Shown here: positions 35,685 to 45,091 of the stretch, in pieces | How the letters are laid out: each line of letters starts with the position of its first letter | How positions within the stretch are numbered: the first letter of the stretch is position 1 | NCBI GenBank assembly: GCA_016934035.1 | Contig: JAFGTP010000005.1 | Coordinates: 1-64,000 of the forward strand | Source of the DNA: Fidelibacterota bacterium | Lineage (GTDB): Bacteria > Fidelibacterota > UBA2242 > JAFGTP01 | Length of the DNA stretch: 64,000 nt | Direction of reading: 5' to 3' | The notes under the pieces: model-generated | Databases searched by the model: none | Told to the model about the DNA's origin: nothing | Seen by the model: only the letters and a program-made list of their open reading frames with translations | Program-made: the position numbers and the translations under genes

Positions 35685-38258
35685 ATGAAATCTTTGTTAC
35701 GCGTTCTTTTAATCACTTTCATGTTGTTCGGTTTCATATTAGCCGACATCATTCCCATTGCCAGTGTACAGGATACAACCGGCTCCGGAAGTGATGCGTC
35801 TGCTTTGGTCGGAGAGATCGTCACCATCACCGGTACTATTTCTGCTGAGTCCTGGGCTTATGGAAATAAAGCCTATTTTGTCCAGGATGCAGAAGCCAAA
35901 TGGAGCGGCATCTATGTTTATGATTCAAACCGTGGAAATGCTTATGGAGACAGTGTCATGATTACGGCCACTGTTGCTGAGTATTACGGTTTGACCCAGC
36001 TGAAAAATGTCACTGAATATGTCAAATTAGATTCAGGCAAGACTGTCAATCCGATTGTTGTTACAACCGGTGAAATCGGTACTGGCGGTGCCAATGCCGA
36101 AGCCTATGAAGGCGTACTGGTAAGAGTTGAAAATGCCAATATAACCAATCCTGATGCTAATTATGGCCAGTGGTTAATCGATGATGGTTCCGGCGTTGTG
36201 ATGGTTGATGATGATGCGGATTATTACTTCAGACCAGCCGAATATTCAGCAGTTAAATCGGTAACAGGTCCGCTGACATATGCCTACAGTGATCATAAAA
36301 TTCTCCCCCGACTGGCAATGGATGTTGTCGAAGATGATGTCTATACCAGACTTCAGAGAATACAGCAGGTCCGTTACAGCGACCTGTTAAAAGCTCAGGA
36401 AGACAGTTATTCTGACACTTCTTATTTCAAAGGTGATACCGTAAAAATTAAAGGTGTTGTTACCATGCCCACCGGTCTCTCTTATGCCGGTGCCGGAATT
36501 AAATTTATTTTTCAGGAAGAAGAGGGTGGCCCCTGGAGTTCCGTCCTGTCCTATAACAGTGACAGTACCGCCTATCCACAACTTTTTGAAGGTGATTTAA
36601 TTGAAGTGGAAGGTTATATCGCTGAATACAGAACCGGATCAGCCAACATGACAGAACTGTTCATCACCAGTCCCATCAATATTATAAATTTTGGTTTGGA
36701 ACTGCCACCGGTTGACACTGTGCTGTCAGGAGATTTGATCTGGCCGGTGACTGCAGAACAATGGGGAAATAACATTGTTTGTGTAAAAAATGCTGAAGTC
36801 GTTGATGTCGAACCCGGTTATGAATTGTTTGCCGTCGATGATGGATCCGGAAAAGTCCTGGTTGATGATGACTCCGATAGTCTGGTCGGCTATCCTGATC
36901 CGCCAGTAGGTGCAATCCTTGAAACTATAGAGGGATGGATCTATCATCATTATGGATCCTATGAAACCGAGGATACTTATAAAATTTGTCCCCTTTATGT
37001 TGAAGATATTGTTTTAGGTTCCGGACCTCCGCAATTGCAGAATTACTCCAGGACTCCCGGTGTGCCTGTCAGCAGTGATGATGTCTATGTCAGTATTGAT
37101 GTCAGTACAAACGGTACAATCAGTGCTGTCAATATTATCTATAGTGTTAATCATGGCGCTCCTCAGACTGCAGCCATGACCAATGAAGATGGCAATGTTT
37201 ATAGTGGAAGTATTCCTCCTCAGGCTGATGGCAGTTGGGTCGAGTATTATATCAAAGCTGAAGATACTGAAGGTAAATTTACCATTATGCCGGCTGATAC
37301 AAGCAGTAAAATGTACGGTTATATCGTTAAAGATGCCGGATTGACCATAGCTGATATTCAGTGGTCGCCCTGGACACTGGCAGATTCTCCCTTTGATAAA
37401 GCCAGCGTAGAAGTGACGGGTATTGTTACAGCTGACACATCTTTTAAAAACAATTACGGCGGGTATGTCATTCAGGACGGCAGCAGTGCATGGAATGGGA
37501 TACCTGTTTTTGGCATTACTGATGTCTTAAAACGGGGCGATGAAATCAAGGTCATTGCCACGGTCCAGGAATACTGGGATGATTATCATTACAAATATGA
37601 TAATAACACATTGCTGGTCGCCGATTCTTATCAATTGCTCTCTTCGGGCAATGCTGTCCCAACAGCACTTGAAGTCACAACCGGTGAATTGGCCTCCAAT
37701 CCGGAAATGTACGAAGGCTGTCTGGTAAAAATATCCAATGTACAAGTCACTTCCATAAATACCTATGACTGGTCTGTTGATGATGGCAGCGGCGCCTGCC
37801 TCATTGATGACGATGCATCCAGTATGGATTTCTGGTTTGACAGCCTCGCTATTGGCGACTCTTTTACCAACCTCACCGGTGTCTGGATTTTCAGTTTCGG
37901 TACCTACAAAATTGAAATCCGTGATATGAATGATGTTGGCGGGGCAACTGAAATCGACGGTGAATTAATTCATACTGCCCGCTCTTACAAACTGGAACAG
38001 AATTTCCCGAACCCATTCAATCCTTCAACCAGAATTTACTTTGAAATTCCCAATACGGAATTGGTAACCATCGCTATTTACAATGTTGTGGGACAGAAAG
38101 TTAGGACCCTGGAGCAGGCTACCTATACAGCAGGCAGATATACTTTGAACTGGGATGGTAAAGATGACTTCGGTGCCTCTGTTCCTACAGGAACTTATAT
38201 CTACAGAATGAAAGCCGGAAATTTTATTCAGTCCCGGAAAATGTTATTGATGAAATAA
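35685..38258 (+). CDS. 857-aa exported protein with three OB-fold-like modules and T9SS sorting domain
   Basis: The start at ATG 35685 is preferred to a frame opening at 35586, because GAGGAG precedes it and a signal peptide begins there (MKSLLRVLLITFMLFGFILA). Three repeated OB-fold-like modules follow (about 30-180, 230-420 and 545-745). Each has a G-x-x-V-x-I-x-G strand near its start (GEIVTITGTI, GDTVKIKGVV, ASVEVTGIV) and a shared closing motif: DDGSGVVMVDDDAD, DDGSGKVLVDDDSD and DDGSGACLIDDDAS. An Ig-like domain lies between modules 2 and 3. The C-terminus is a canonical sorting domain (NFPNPFNPSTRIYF, PTGTYIYRM, ending RKMLLMK). Such OB modules accompany extracellular nucleases in other bacteria, but no nuclease domain is present here. 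It is probably co-transcribed with the gene at 33425. Confidence 0.8.
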   Translation: MKSLLRVLLITFMLFGFILADIIPIASVQDTTGSGSDASALVGEIVTITGTISAESWAYGNKAYFVQDAEAKWSGIYVYDSNRGNAYGDSVMITATVAEYYGLTQLKNVTEYVKLDSGKTVNPIVVTTGEIGTGGANAEAYEGVLVRVENANITNPDANYGQWLIDDGSGVVMVDDDADYYFRPAEYSAVKSVTGPLTYAYSDHKILPRLAMDVVEDDVYTRLQRIQQVRYSDLLKAQEDSYSDTSYFKGDTVKIKGVVTMPTGLSYAGAGIKFIFQEEEGGPWSSVLSYNSDSTAYPQLFEGDLIEVEGYIAEYRTGSANMTELFITSPINIINFGLELPPVDTVLSGDLIWPVTAEQWGNNIVCVKNAEVVDVEPGYELFAVDDGSGKVLVDDDSDSLVGYPDPPVGAILETIEGWIYHHYGSYETEDTYKICPLYVEDIVLGSGPPQLQNYSRTPGVPVSSDDVYVSIDVSTNGTISAVNIIYSVNHGAPQTAAMTNEDGNVYSGSIPPQADGSWVEYYIKAEDTEGKFTIMPADTSSKMYGYIVKDAGLTIADIQWSPWTLADSPFDKASVEVTGIVTADTSFKNNYGGYVIQDGSSAWNGIPVFGITDVLKRGDEIKVIATVQEYWDDYHYKYDNNTLLVADSYQLLSSGNAVPTALEVTTGELASNPEMYEGCLVKISNVQVTSINTYDWSVDDGSGACLIDDDASSMDFWFDSLAIGDSFTNLTGVWIFSFGTYKIEIRDMNDVGGATEIDGELIHTARSYKLEQNFPNPFNPSTRIYFEIPNTELVTIAIYNVVGQKVRTLEQATYTAGRYTLNWDGKDDFGASVPTGTYIYRMKAGNFIQSRKMLLMK

Positions 38259-38268
38259 AACAATCACT

Positions 38269-38312
38269 TCTGGTTCCTGAACGAGAGGTTTGGGAACCAG
38301 ATTTGTTTTTTT
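38269..38312 (+). terminator. Terminator after the OB-fold surface protein
   Basis: A perfect 9-bp stem TCTGGTTCC / GGAACCAGA with a 15-nt loop, followed by TTTGTTTTTTT. It closes the unit 33425-38258. Confidence 0.85.
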
Positions 38313-38332
38313 ATAAATGATGCTTGTTGAAC

Positions 38333-38451
38333 TTTGTTATTCTGAGCAAGGGCTGTCGTAAAGATAACCTTGCAAATCTGATGGCGAAGAAAGTCAGTTT
38401 TGCTTCCAGGCAGGGAAATTCGACACTCGCCTGAGGCCTTCAGAATGACGG
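38333..38451. repeat. Degenerate inverted-repeat element, copy 3
   Basis: The left arm TTTGTTATTCTGAGCAAGG (38333-38351) has its inverted counterpart CTTCAGAATGACGG at 38438-38451, with partial pairing further in (GCTGTCGTAAAG against ATTCGACACTCGC). Ends are of the same type as the copies at 23243 and 28259. It lies between a terminator and the lipoprotein gene at 38481, so it may carry or influence that promoter. Confidence 0.65.
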
Positions 38452-38480
38452 ATAATAAAAAAGTTTGGTTATACAAAAAA

Positions 38481-40037
38481 ATGAAAAAAAGACAAATAAA
38501 AATATTATTTATGTTTTTGATTTTCATCATCCTAATGTGGGTTTTATCCTGTGATAATCCTTTTTTGAAGGATAAGAAATCTGAGGGTTATGAAAATCAA
38601 AAACCTGAAACATACCTGTTTTTACATTTTAAAAGTGATACACTGATGGTTCAGGATACGGTCATGCAAGGTAATACTCCGGTTTTGATTGAGGATACCG
38701 TCATTACATCCCTGGACACGACAGCCAGTAAACAGACCATTCACTGGTGGGGTGAGGACCAGGACGGAGAAGTTGTCGGCTATTACTACAAATGGAATTA
38801 CCAGGACAGTCCGACTTTTACCACTGATGAATATGCCACCTTTTATGTGCCGATTCGCCAGCAATACGATGTGTTTGAATTTGAGGTCTATGCCCTAGAC
38901 AATGACAGTGCCCTGGACCCTGTTCCGGCAAGACTCTCTTTTCCGGTATTTAATTCCAAGCCCGCAATAACTTTTAGAAATAAAAGCAACCCCCAGGCTA
39001 ATCCTGATAATCCCAATGGTATTAGTTATACTTTCACCACCAGAACTTTTGTCTGGGACGCTCTGGACCCTGATGGCAATGAAACCGTTATGGCAATTTT
39101 ATGGGCCCTGGATGACACAACCGAATGGAATATCATCGACCGGACCCATGGTGTGCTTCCGGATTTTATTACTTTAACCAACGAGCATCTTACAGAAGGT
39201 TATCACCAGTTTTTTGTAAAAGCTCAGGATATTGCGGGAGCAGAAAGTCAGACCATTATGTTTCCGGATCCCAAGGATAACAACGTGCCCAATTTCTGGT
39301 ATGTTCAGGAACCCCGTGGCAGTGTTTTGCTGATAGATGATTTTGCCCAGGACCAGATCAGTAAAGGGACACAGAAAGTATATACGGATGTTCTCACTGA
39401 ACTTTACGGAGAAAATGGATTTTCGGTGTGGGAAATTGGGAGTACTTTTGGAGATAATGCCATCAACCGGGAAAATGCTCTACCCTATACTGCCTCTGAT
39501 ATTGTGGCCAACATGAGTTATTTTGATAAGGTTGTCTGGTTCAGTCATTTAGGACGCCCCCATATCTCCGAAGCCGGACTGAGTATAACAAAATATGTAA
39601 AAAATGGTGGAAATATTTTTATTTCCAATGGAAACGAACAGATTCCCGATACTACCTGGACCTTTACCTCTATTGACTCGGTCTACCGACTGAATCCAAG
39701 CGGAAGATTATTACCGGGTGTCAAAGTGATGGCAAATTTTGATGAATCGGTAGATGATGAACTGACGCTGGAACTGGGCCAATTGATTGGTAATCGTGTT
39801 TCAGCCCTGGTATCCGGAAAAGAGGAGGGTGTCGCATCGGTCTTTAATATGGAACATCCGGACAGCGCTGACGTCGTCGTGCCATACAACGGCACACCCT
39901 GTGTCGCAGTCCATTACGCACCTTCCTATATTGAAGGGCAAAGTATATATTTCTCGCTGCCATTACATTATTGTTATGGGCGGAACAACATTAAACAAGT
40001 ATTGGAATATATATTAAATGAAGTATTTGAAAATTAG
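38481..40037 (+). CDS. 518-aa lipoprotein with Ig-like and Rossmann-like parts
   Basis: The frame opens at 38400, but the upstream codons lie in the repeat element, and a lipoprotein signal starts at ATG 38481 (MKKRQIKILFMFLIF, lipobox VLSC, C24). The ribosome-binding site is weak. The mature N-terminal half has beta-sandwich segments of fibronectin/Ig type (IHWWGEDQDGEVVGYYYKW, FVWDALDPDGNE). The C-terminal half looks alpha/beta: RGSVLLIDDF, then KVVWFSHLGRPHISEAGL and VKNGGNIFISNGNEQ, the last similar to glutamine-amidotransferase-like (ThuA/DUF4350) folds, without a recognisable catalytic residue. It is the first gene of a four-gene operon. The TonB receptor starts 20 nt before its stop. 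Confidence 0.75.
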   Translation: MKKRQIKILFMFLIFIILMWVLSCDNPFLKDKKSEGYENQKPETYLFLHFKSDTLMVQDTVMQGNTPVLIEDTVITSLDTTASKQTIHWWGEDQDGEVVGYYYKWNYQDSPTFTTDEYATFYVPIRQQYDVFEFEVYALDNDSALDPVPARLSFPVFNSKPAITFRNKSNPQANPDNPNGISYTFTTRTFVWDALDPDGNETVMAILWALDDTTEWNIIDRTHGVLPDFITLTNEHLTEGYHQFFVKAQDIAGAESQTIMFPDPKDNNVPNFWYVQEPRGSVLLIDDFAQDQISKGTQKVYTDVLTELYGENGFSVWEIGSTFGDNAINRENALPYTASDIVANMSYFDKVVWFSHLGRPHISEAGLSITKYVKNGGNIFISNGNEQIPDTTWTFTSIDSVYRLNPSGRLLPGVKVMANFDESVDDELTLELGQLIGNRVSALVSGKEEGVASVFNMEHPDSADVVVPYNGTPCVAVHYAPSYIEGQSIYFSLPLHYCYGRNNIKQVLEYILNEVFEN

Positions 40038-42741
40038 TAAGTTAAAGTATTTTTTTGTGATGGGTCTCAGTATCAGTTTCCTTTTGGCAAAGGGACCAGG
40101 CAATATCAATGGCCAAATCACAGATAAAAAAACCGGAGAACCCATACCCGGGGTGAATATTATTGTCAAAGGTACCTATTATGGAACCGCTGCTGATGAC
40201 CAGGGCCGGTTTTTTATTCGAAGCATCACCGCCGGTGTCTATGATATCAGTGTTTCCATGATCGGATACAAACAGGTTATCCTGGCTGGTATAAACGTCC
40301 TGGAAAGTGAAACCACCTCCCTTGACATTGAGTTGGAAGAAACTGTGCTTGCAGCCGGAGAAGAAGTTATTGTTGTCGGTGAAAAGCCGATTCTCGATGT
40401 GGATAATACCTCATCATCTGTCGAATATTCAGCTGAGGACATAGCAGGCAAAGTAGCTGAAAGTGTTGCTGATATTATCAGTGATGAAGTTGGGGTGGTG
40501 GAATCGGACAATGAAATTCACATTCGAGGTGGTCGAGTGGACGAAAGCCAGTTTATAGTTGATGGCTTGTCGTTGAAAGATCCCCTCACCGGTTCAGTAA
40601 ACAATTTATATGTAAATCCGAATGCCATTGAAAAACTGGACTTCATTTCCGGTGGGTTCAATGCCGAATACGGGCAAGCCATGTCCGGCATTATTGATGT
40701 GCAATTAAAAGAGGGCAGTGAAGAAATGGAGGGCAGTTTTCGCTATAATACGGATCATTTGGGTGGTGTTATGGAGGGATTCAATACCGATATTATGGAA
40801 TTTACCCTTGGAGGAAAAGAACCGATTTCGTCCAAATATCTGCCCGGAAATTTTTATTATTTTTTCAGCGGTTACATGAACATTTCCGATACCTATCTGC
40901 CACATGCCAGGGAACTTTTTCCAAAGGAAAACTGGATGGACAACTTTGTCATGCGCGCTGAAAATAACTGGAGTTGGATGAGTAAATTCACCTGGGCGCC
41001 TACACCCAAACATCGTCTGACTTTTTCACAGAATAATTCACTCACCATTGATGGAGGCACTTTTAAGGATGAATTTGAGAAAATCCTGGATAATTATCTC
41101 ACTGTTTCAAAAGGTTCCTATGTGACCAATATTATCTGGAAACATACTCTTTCTTCGAAAGCCTATTACAATATTAACTTTGGCAAATTTTTAACCTTTG
41201 AGCATCAGGCAGTACGTGGAAAATCCTATCAGGAATACAATGAAACACTGGATCTAAAGCCGGTTAATTATACCAAATATACTGAAGATGGTGACGTACG
41301 AATTTTGCAGGGCGATGAATACTGGGACAGCGGTGATGATCCCCATTATTATGATTATTATGGCGACAGTTGGTCTTTTGATTTTGATATCAGTCATCAA
41401 CCCAATGAGCGGCACCATTATAAAGCCGGTTTTAAAGGGCAGTATACTGATTTGCAATTGGTTGATATTTATAAACCCTGGCTGGGTACTTCAGGTCTGG
41501 GTCAGAGTTGGGATATGTACCGTGTTTTTCCGATTTCCGGAGCCGGCTATCTTCAGGACCGAATTATTTTTGAAGGAATGATTATTAATCTTGGTATGCG
41601 GTATGATTACTGGTTCCCCGGAAAATATATTGAAGATGCGGTCGAAAATAAGGACCTTTTTACCATTACTGAAGAAGGCCGTAAAAAATTTAAAGAGGAG
41701 ACCAATTCGCTCTTCGGACACCGGTTCAAAGCCCATCTATCTCCCCGAATAGGTATTTCGCATCCGGTTACAGACCAGGATGTTTTGTATTTTAACTACG
41801 GACATTTTTCCCAACTGCCAACATATTCCTATGTCTATGCAAAACTGAACAGTAATTCCGAAGCAACTTACAATCTGATCGGTAATCCCAATCTCAATCC
41901 CAAAACCACGGTAGCCTATGAATTGGGAATCAAGCATAAATTTTCCGAACATAATGCCATTGAGTTCAAAGCCTATTACAAAGACATGTTTGATTATGAA
42001 ACCTCTCAAAGCATTACAACCTATAATCCAAAACTCGGGAATTACAGTTTCCTGATGTATATAAACATGGACTATGCCCGGTCCCGGGGACTGGAAATGA
42101 TCTATCGACAGAGAATGGGCCGCTTTTTTACCGGAAATATCAATGCCTCCTACTCCATTGTAACAGGTAAAAGTTCCAGACCTGACGACAATTTACTGGT
42201 TGAAGCCGGAAGGCTTTCTGCAAAACCCCTGAGTGAGAATTTTTTGCGTTGGGACAGGCCAGTCCAGATATCTGCCAACCTGCGCTTCAAGGTGGATGAA
42301 AGTAAACCAATTAAACTTTTTGATGTCGTACCGCTACCTAATAAATGGGGTGTCAATTTTCACATTGATTATCAGTCCGGCCGACGATATACAAAAAGCA
42401 CCATTATCGATTCTGTTTACAGCAACGGGCTACTCTATCTCATTGGGCCCTCTAACGATGATAAACCCTATTCCGAACTGGCAAAACCCAATACAACTGT
42501 TGATATGAAAATTTACAAAGATCTATTTGAGAGAGGGGATTTCAGCGCCCGGTTATTTATGGATGTAAAAAACCTCTTTAATATAAAAATTCCAAGATAT
42601 ATCAATCCCTATACCGGGGATCCCTATGATCCGGGACAGCCGGTTGCTTACAGTTACATTGATAAACCTAACCCGAACTATGATCCTTCGCGATATTACA
42701 GTTCCCGAAACATTAGACTGGGGATATCATGTCAATTCTAA
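40018..42741 (+). CDS. TonB-dependent receptor (CarboxypepD_reg-like, plug and barrel)
   Basis: A 907-aa outer-membrane receptor. A signal segment (to about residue 24) is followed by a carboxypeptidase-regulatory-like domain (GQITDKKTGEPIPGVNIIVKG, here in two pieces: GQITDKKTGEPIPG and VNIIVKGTYYGTA). Next come a plug (about 115-235: IHIRGGRVDESQFIVDGLS, ISGGFNAEYGQAMSG) and a barrel of about 650 residues with many aromatic beta strands. The last residue is Phe (LGISCQF), as expected for BAM insertion. No SusD partner is adjacent, so it is not a classic SusCD pair. It is embedded between two lipoprotein-type genes and PorV/PorQ, with overlaps of 20 and 13 nt. Its cargo could be a peptide or glycan, or it may serve assembly rather than uptake. 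No substrate is visible. Confidence 0.9.
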   Translation: MKYLKISKLKYFFVMGLSISFLLAKGPGNINGQITDKKTGEPIPGVNIIVKGTYYGTAADDQGRFFIRSITAGVYDISVSMIGYKQVILAGINVLESETTSLDIELEETVLAAGEEVIVVGEKPILDVDNTSSSVEYSAEDIAGKVAESVADIISDEVGVVESDNEIHIRGGRVDESQFIVDGLSLKDPLTGSVNNLYVNPNAIEKLDFISGGFNAEYGQAMSGIIDVQLKEGSEEMEGSFRYNTDHLGGVMEGFNTDIMEFTLGGKEPISSKYLPGNFYYFFSGYMNISDTYLPHARELFPKENWMDNFVMRAENNWSWMSKFTWAPTPKHRLTFSQNNSLTIDGGTFKDEFEKILDNYLTVSKGSYVTNIIWKHTLSSKAYYNINFGKFLTFEHQAVRGKSYQEYNETLDLKPVNYTKYTEDGDVRILQGDEYWDSGDDPHYYDYYGDSWSFDFDISHQPNERHHYKAGFKGQYTDLQLVDIYKPWLGTSGLGQSWDMYRVFPISGAGYLQDRIIFEGMIINLGMRYDYWFPGKYIEDAVENKDLFTITEEGRKKFKEETNSLFGHRFKAHLSPRIGISHPVTDQDVLYFNYGHFSQLPTYSYVYAKLNSNSEATYNLIGNPNLNPKTTVAYELGIKHKFSEHNAIEFKAYYKDMFDYETSQSITTYNPKLGNYSFLMYINMDYARSRGLEMIYRQRMGRFFTGNINASYSIVTGKSSRPDDNLLVEAGRLSAKPLSENFLRWDRPVQISANLRFKVDESKPIKLFDVVPLPNKWGVNFHIDYQSGRRYTKSTIIDSVYSNGLLYLIGPSNDDKPYSELAKPNTTVDMKIYKDLFERGDFSARLFMDVKNLFNIKIPRYINPYTGDPYDPGQPVAYSYIDKPNPNYDPSRYYSSRNIRLGISCQF

Positions 42742-43742
42742 ATCCTATCAGAAAATCAGCAGCAATTATTTTTGTGATGTCAACCTTGTTGACGTCTATG
42801 ATCTATGCGGAATTATTTCCAAATCTTGGCGGGCAGCGGGCAGGTACATCGGTTTTTACTTTTTTGAAAATCGGTGTTGGCGCCCGAGAAGCGGCCATGG
42901 GAAATGCCGGTGTGAGTCTGGCCAATGATGCTTCCGTGCTTTACTGGAACCCTGCCGCAGCTTCCCAGATTGGTAACAATACCCTGACGATTTCCCATAT
43001 CAACTGGCCGGTTGAGATTGAATACTCCTATCTTGGATATATACACCGGCTTAATGATAATATTTTCCTCGGATTCAGCACAGGGGCCCTTTACACGGAA
43101 CCCATGGAAATTACAACCACCTATATGCCGTATGGCTCCGGTGAATATTTTAATTATGGTGATATCTTTATGGGTTTCACTTTTTCTCATAAAATGACGG
43201 ACCGTTTTTCTTACGGCGCCACAGTAAAATATGTTGAAGAAACGCTGGCAGACCTGGATATGAACACTGTTCTGATGGACCTGGGCACCTATTACTGGAC
43301 CGGATACAAAACACTGCGCTTTTGTGTGTCACTGGTCAATTTCGGTTCTCAATCCAGACCGGATGGTACCTATATGAAGCCTTTGAAAGACGGCGGGGAG
43401 GAAGAAACAAAATATGCCCTCTTTTCGCCTCCGACAGAATTCCGCATCGGTGCAGCCATGGATATATTTGAAAAAGGGTACCATAAAACTTTACTATCCT
43501 GTCAACTGAACCATCCTGTTGATAACAGTGAATATTTTGTTGCCGGCATGGAACACGGTTATAAAAACAGGGTTTTTCTAAGGGGTGGTTATTTGGCAAA
43601 TTCAGCCGAAAGAAATATTACTCTGGGAGGCGGCATCACCATTCCGATGGGCAAATTCGGATTGTCTGCTGATTATTCCTGGGCAGATTTCGGTGTTTTG
43701 GGTGATATTCAACAAATACAAATTTCAGTGAAAGTAAGATGA
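42729..43742 (+). CDS. PorV/PorQ family outer-membrane protein
   Basis: A 337-aa FadL-like barrel of the PorV/PorQ (UPF0164) family. After a signal peptide (cleavage near residue 27, MIYA) comes the family hallmark: FTFLKIGVGAREAAMGNAG followed by SLANDASVLYWNPAA. The rest is barrel strands. In T9SS organisms PorV shuttles cargo with C-terminal sorting domains from the translocon to the PorU sortase, while PorQ is a related accessory. Which one this is cannot be told. Its place inside an operon next to genes for T9SS-sorted proteins fits a dedicated helper for these cargoes. It overlaps the receptor by 13 nt and the next lipoprotein by 4 nt. Confidence 0.88.
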   Translation: MSILNPIRKSAAIIFVMSTLLTSMIYAELFPNLGGQRAGTSVFTFLKIGVGAREAAMGNAGVSLANDASVLYWNPAAASQIGNNTLTISHINWPVEIEYSYLGYIHRLNDNIFLGFSTGALYTEPMEITTTYMPYGSGEYFNYGDIFMGFTFSHKMTDRFSYGATVKYVEETLADLDMNTVLMDLGTYYWTGYKTLRFCVSLVNFGSQSRPDGTYMKPLKDGGEEETKYALFSPPTEFRIGAAMDIFEKGYHKTLLSCQLNHPVDNSEYFVAGMEHGYKNRVFLRGGYLANSAERNITLGGGITIPMGKFGLSADYSWADFGVLGDIQQIQISVKVR

Positions 43743-45037
43743 AAAAGACAATAATTATTTTTATCGTTTTCAGTTATTTATTAATCACCGGATGTTCCTA
43801 TGAACGGCTTGCCATGCCGAATAGTCAGGATACAACCAAAATTTTTAATACCGGTGAAATCAAGTATATCCAGTTGAACCCGGTTTGGGAAAATTTTACC
43901 TACCCCATTGATATTTTTATCAGTTATGATGATTATATATTTTTAGCAGACAGCGGCAATGCCAGGGTCATGGTTCTGGACAAGACCGGTCAGTCGATTA
44001 TGACTGACGAATCCAATAATGATTTTTCGGTTTTGCAAAATTTAAATTTTCATCCTGTTGGGCTTTGTGTGGATTCCAAACTGAATCTTTTCATTACCGA
44101 CAAAACAAACAAAATCTATGTCTGGAACCAGTTTGTCAACAATGCCAGCAATGCTGGCGAGGGAGTGGGTTTAGTGGCTACCAGCATCGAGTACCGCAAT
44201 TCAAACACAGGAGATATGGTCACAATTACTGATTTTGAAGAATCCTATGACCTGGAAAATGGCGGCTATATCATCAATCATGTGGAATACGAGGAGAACC
44301 GGGAAAAAATTGATAGTATTCTCGCTGTTCACCCATTTTATGTCGATGAAGAAATGGCGGATTCAAAATTTATCAGTGTGGCTGCAGGCCCCTCCTCTAA
44401 AGGCGAAATATATGTTACGGATGAAGGAGAACAAGCCATTCACCGGATAAAACTGGTTCGGTCTGCATATCTCAAACTAGCCAACGGGACCACGGTTTGG
44501 CAGCATAAAGGGGTTCGGAATGGTAGTATTGCCACTGCCGGAACCGGTGCCGGCACCGTTAATGATCCTACTGGAATATTTGCCGATCAGGGTGGAAATG
44601 TCTATTATACCCAGACCGGAATAAATTTTGGTTTTCACAAAATCAGTGAAATCTCCGAAGAAGAAAAATTATGGTCATCTATGTTTACTCTGGGACAAAA
44701 TGAAATATTAGATTTGCAACGCTTTGATCAACCTGCTGATGTAGCAGTAGATGGCGATGGAAATATATTTGTTCTCAATACCGGTGACCGGGAAGTTCAG
44801 GTTTTTGATGCTGGTGGAAAATTTATCAGAAAAGCCGGATTGCGGTCAGTGCAGATTGATACCACCATCAATCAAAAAGACACCATTGTCACCCGGTATT
44901 ATAATGATGTTCTAAATAATCCCCGTGGCATTTTTATCGATGACGGTGTGATTTATATTGTGAATTCGGGGGATAGAAATATTCTTCGGTTCAGACTGAG
45001 TTCCGATGTTGACATAGACCCGGAAGAATATCAGTAA
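43739..45037 (+). CDS. NHL-repeat beta-propeller lipoprotein
   Basis: A 432-aa lipoprotein. The signal ends with lipobox ITGC (C19). The mature part is a six-bladed NHL-type propeller: repeated units such as IFLADSGNARVMVLDKTGQ, IFVLNTGDREVQVFDAGGK and IYIVNSGDRNILRFRL are evident, and a long insertion around residues 150-220 interrupts the series. Propellers of this kind bind proteins or glycans and are sometimes enzymes; no active site is visible. The ATG overlaps the PorV/PorQ stop (ATGA). It is the last gene of the four-gene operon, which ends at the terminator at 45058. Confidence 0.85.
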   Translation: MKKTIIIFIVFSYLLITGCSYERLAMPNSQDTTKIFNTGEIKYIQLNPVWENFTYPIDIFISYDDYIFLADSGNARVMVLDKTGQSIMTDESNNDFSVLQNLNFHPVGLCVDSKLNLFITDKTNKIYVWNQFVNNASNAGEGVGLVATSIEYRNSNTGDMVTITDFEESYDLENGGYIINHVEYEENREKIDSILAVHPFYVDEEMADSKFISVAAGPSSKGEIYVTDEGEQAIHRIKLVRSAYLKLANGTTVWQHKGVRNGSIATAGTGAGTVNDPTGIFADQGGNVYYTQTGINFGFHKISEISEEEKLWSSMFTLGQNEILDLQRFDQPADVAVDGDGNIFVLNTGDREVQVFDAGGKFIRKAGLRSVQIDTTINQKDTIVTRYYNDVLNNPRGIFIDDGVIYIVNSGDRNILRFRLSSDVDIDPEEYQ

Positions 45038-45057
45038 TATCCGTAAAAAAATTATGT

Positions 45058-45088
45058 AAAACCTCCGCCTGTCAGCGGAAGTTTTTAT
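45058..45088. terminator. Terminator between convergent operons
   Basis: AAAAC-C-TCCGC, a 6-nt loop, GCGGA-A-GTTTT with one internal mismatch, flanked by A and T runs on both sides. It can end both the plus-strand surface operon and the minus-strand peptidase operon ending at 45092. Confidence 0.85.
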
Positions 45089-45091
45089 TTT

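Noticed and set aside
35099-35830. 243-codon antisense frame spanning two secreted-protein genes
   Set aside because: It crosses the junction of two well supported sense genes and has no recognisable domain.
38264-38530. 88-codon minus-strand frame over terminator and repeat element
   Set aside because: It contains the terminator and both repeat arms and runs into the lipoprotein start; no support.
40018-42741. SusC/SusD polysaccharide utilisation locus
   Set aside because: There is no SusD homologue or polysaccharide-degrading enzyme next to the receptor; the neighbours are PorV/PorQ-like and NHL proteins.
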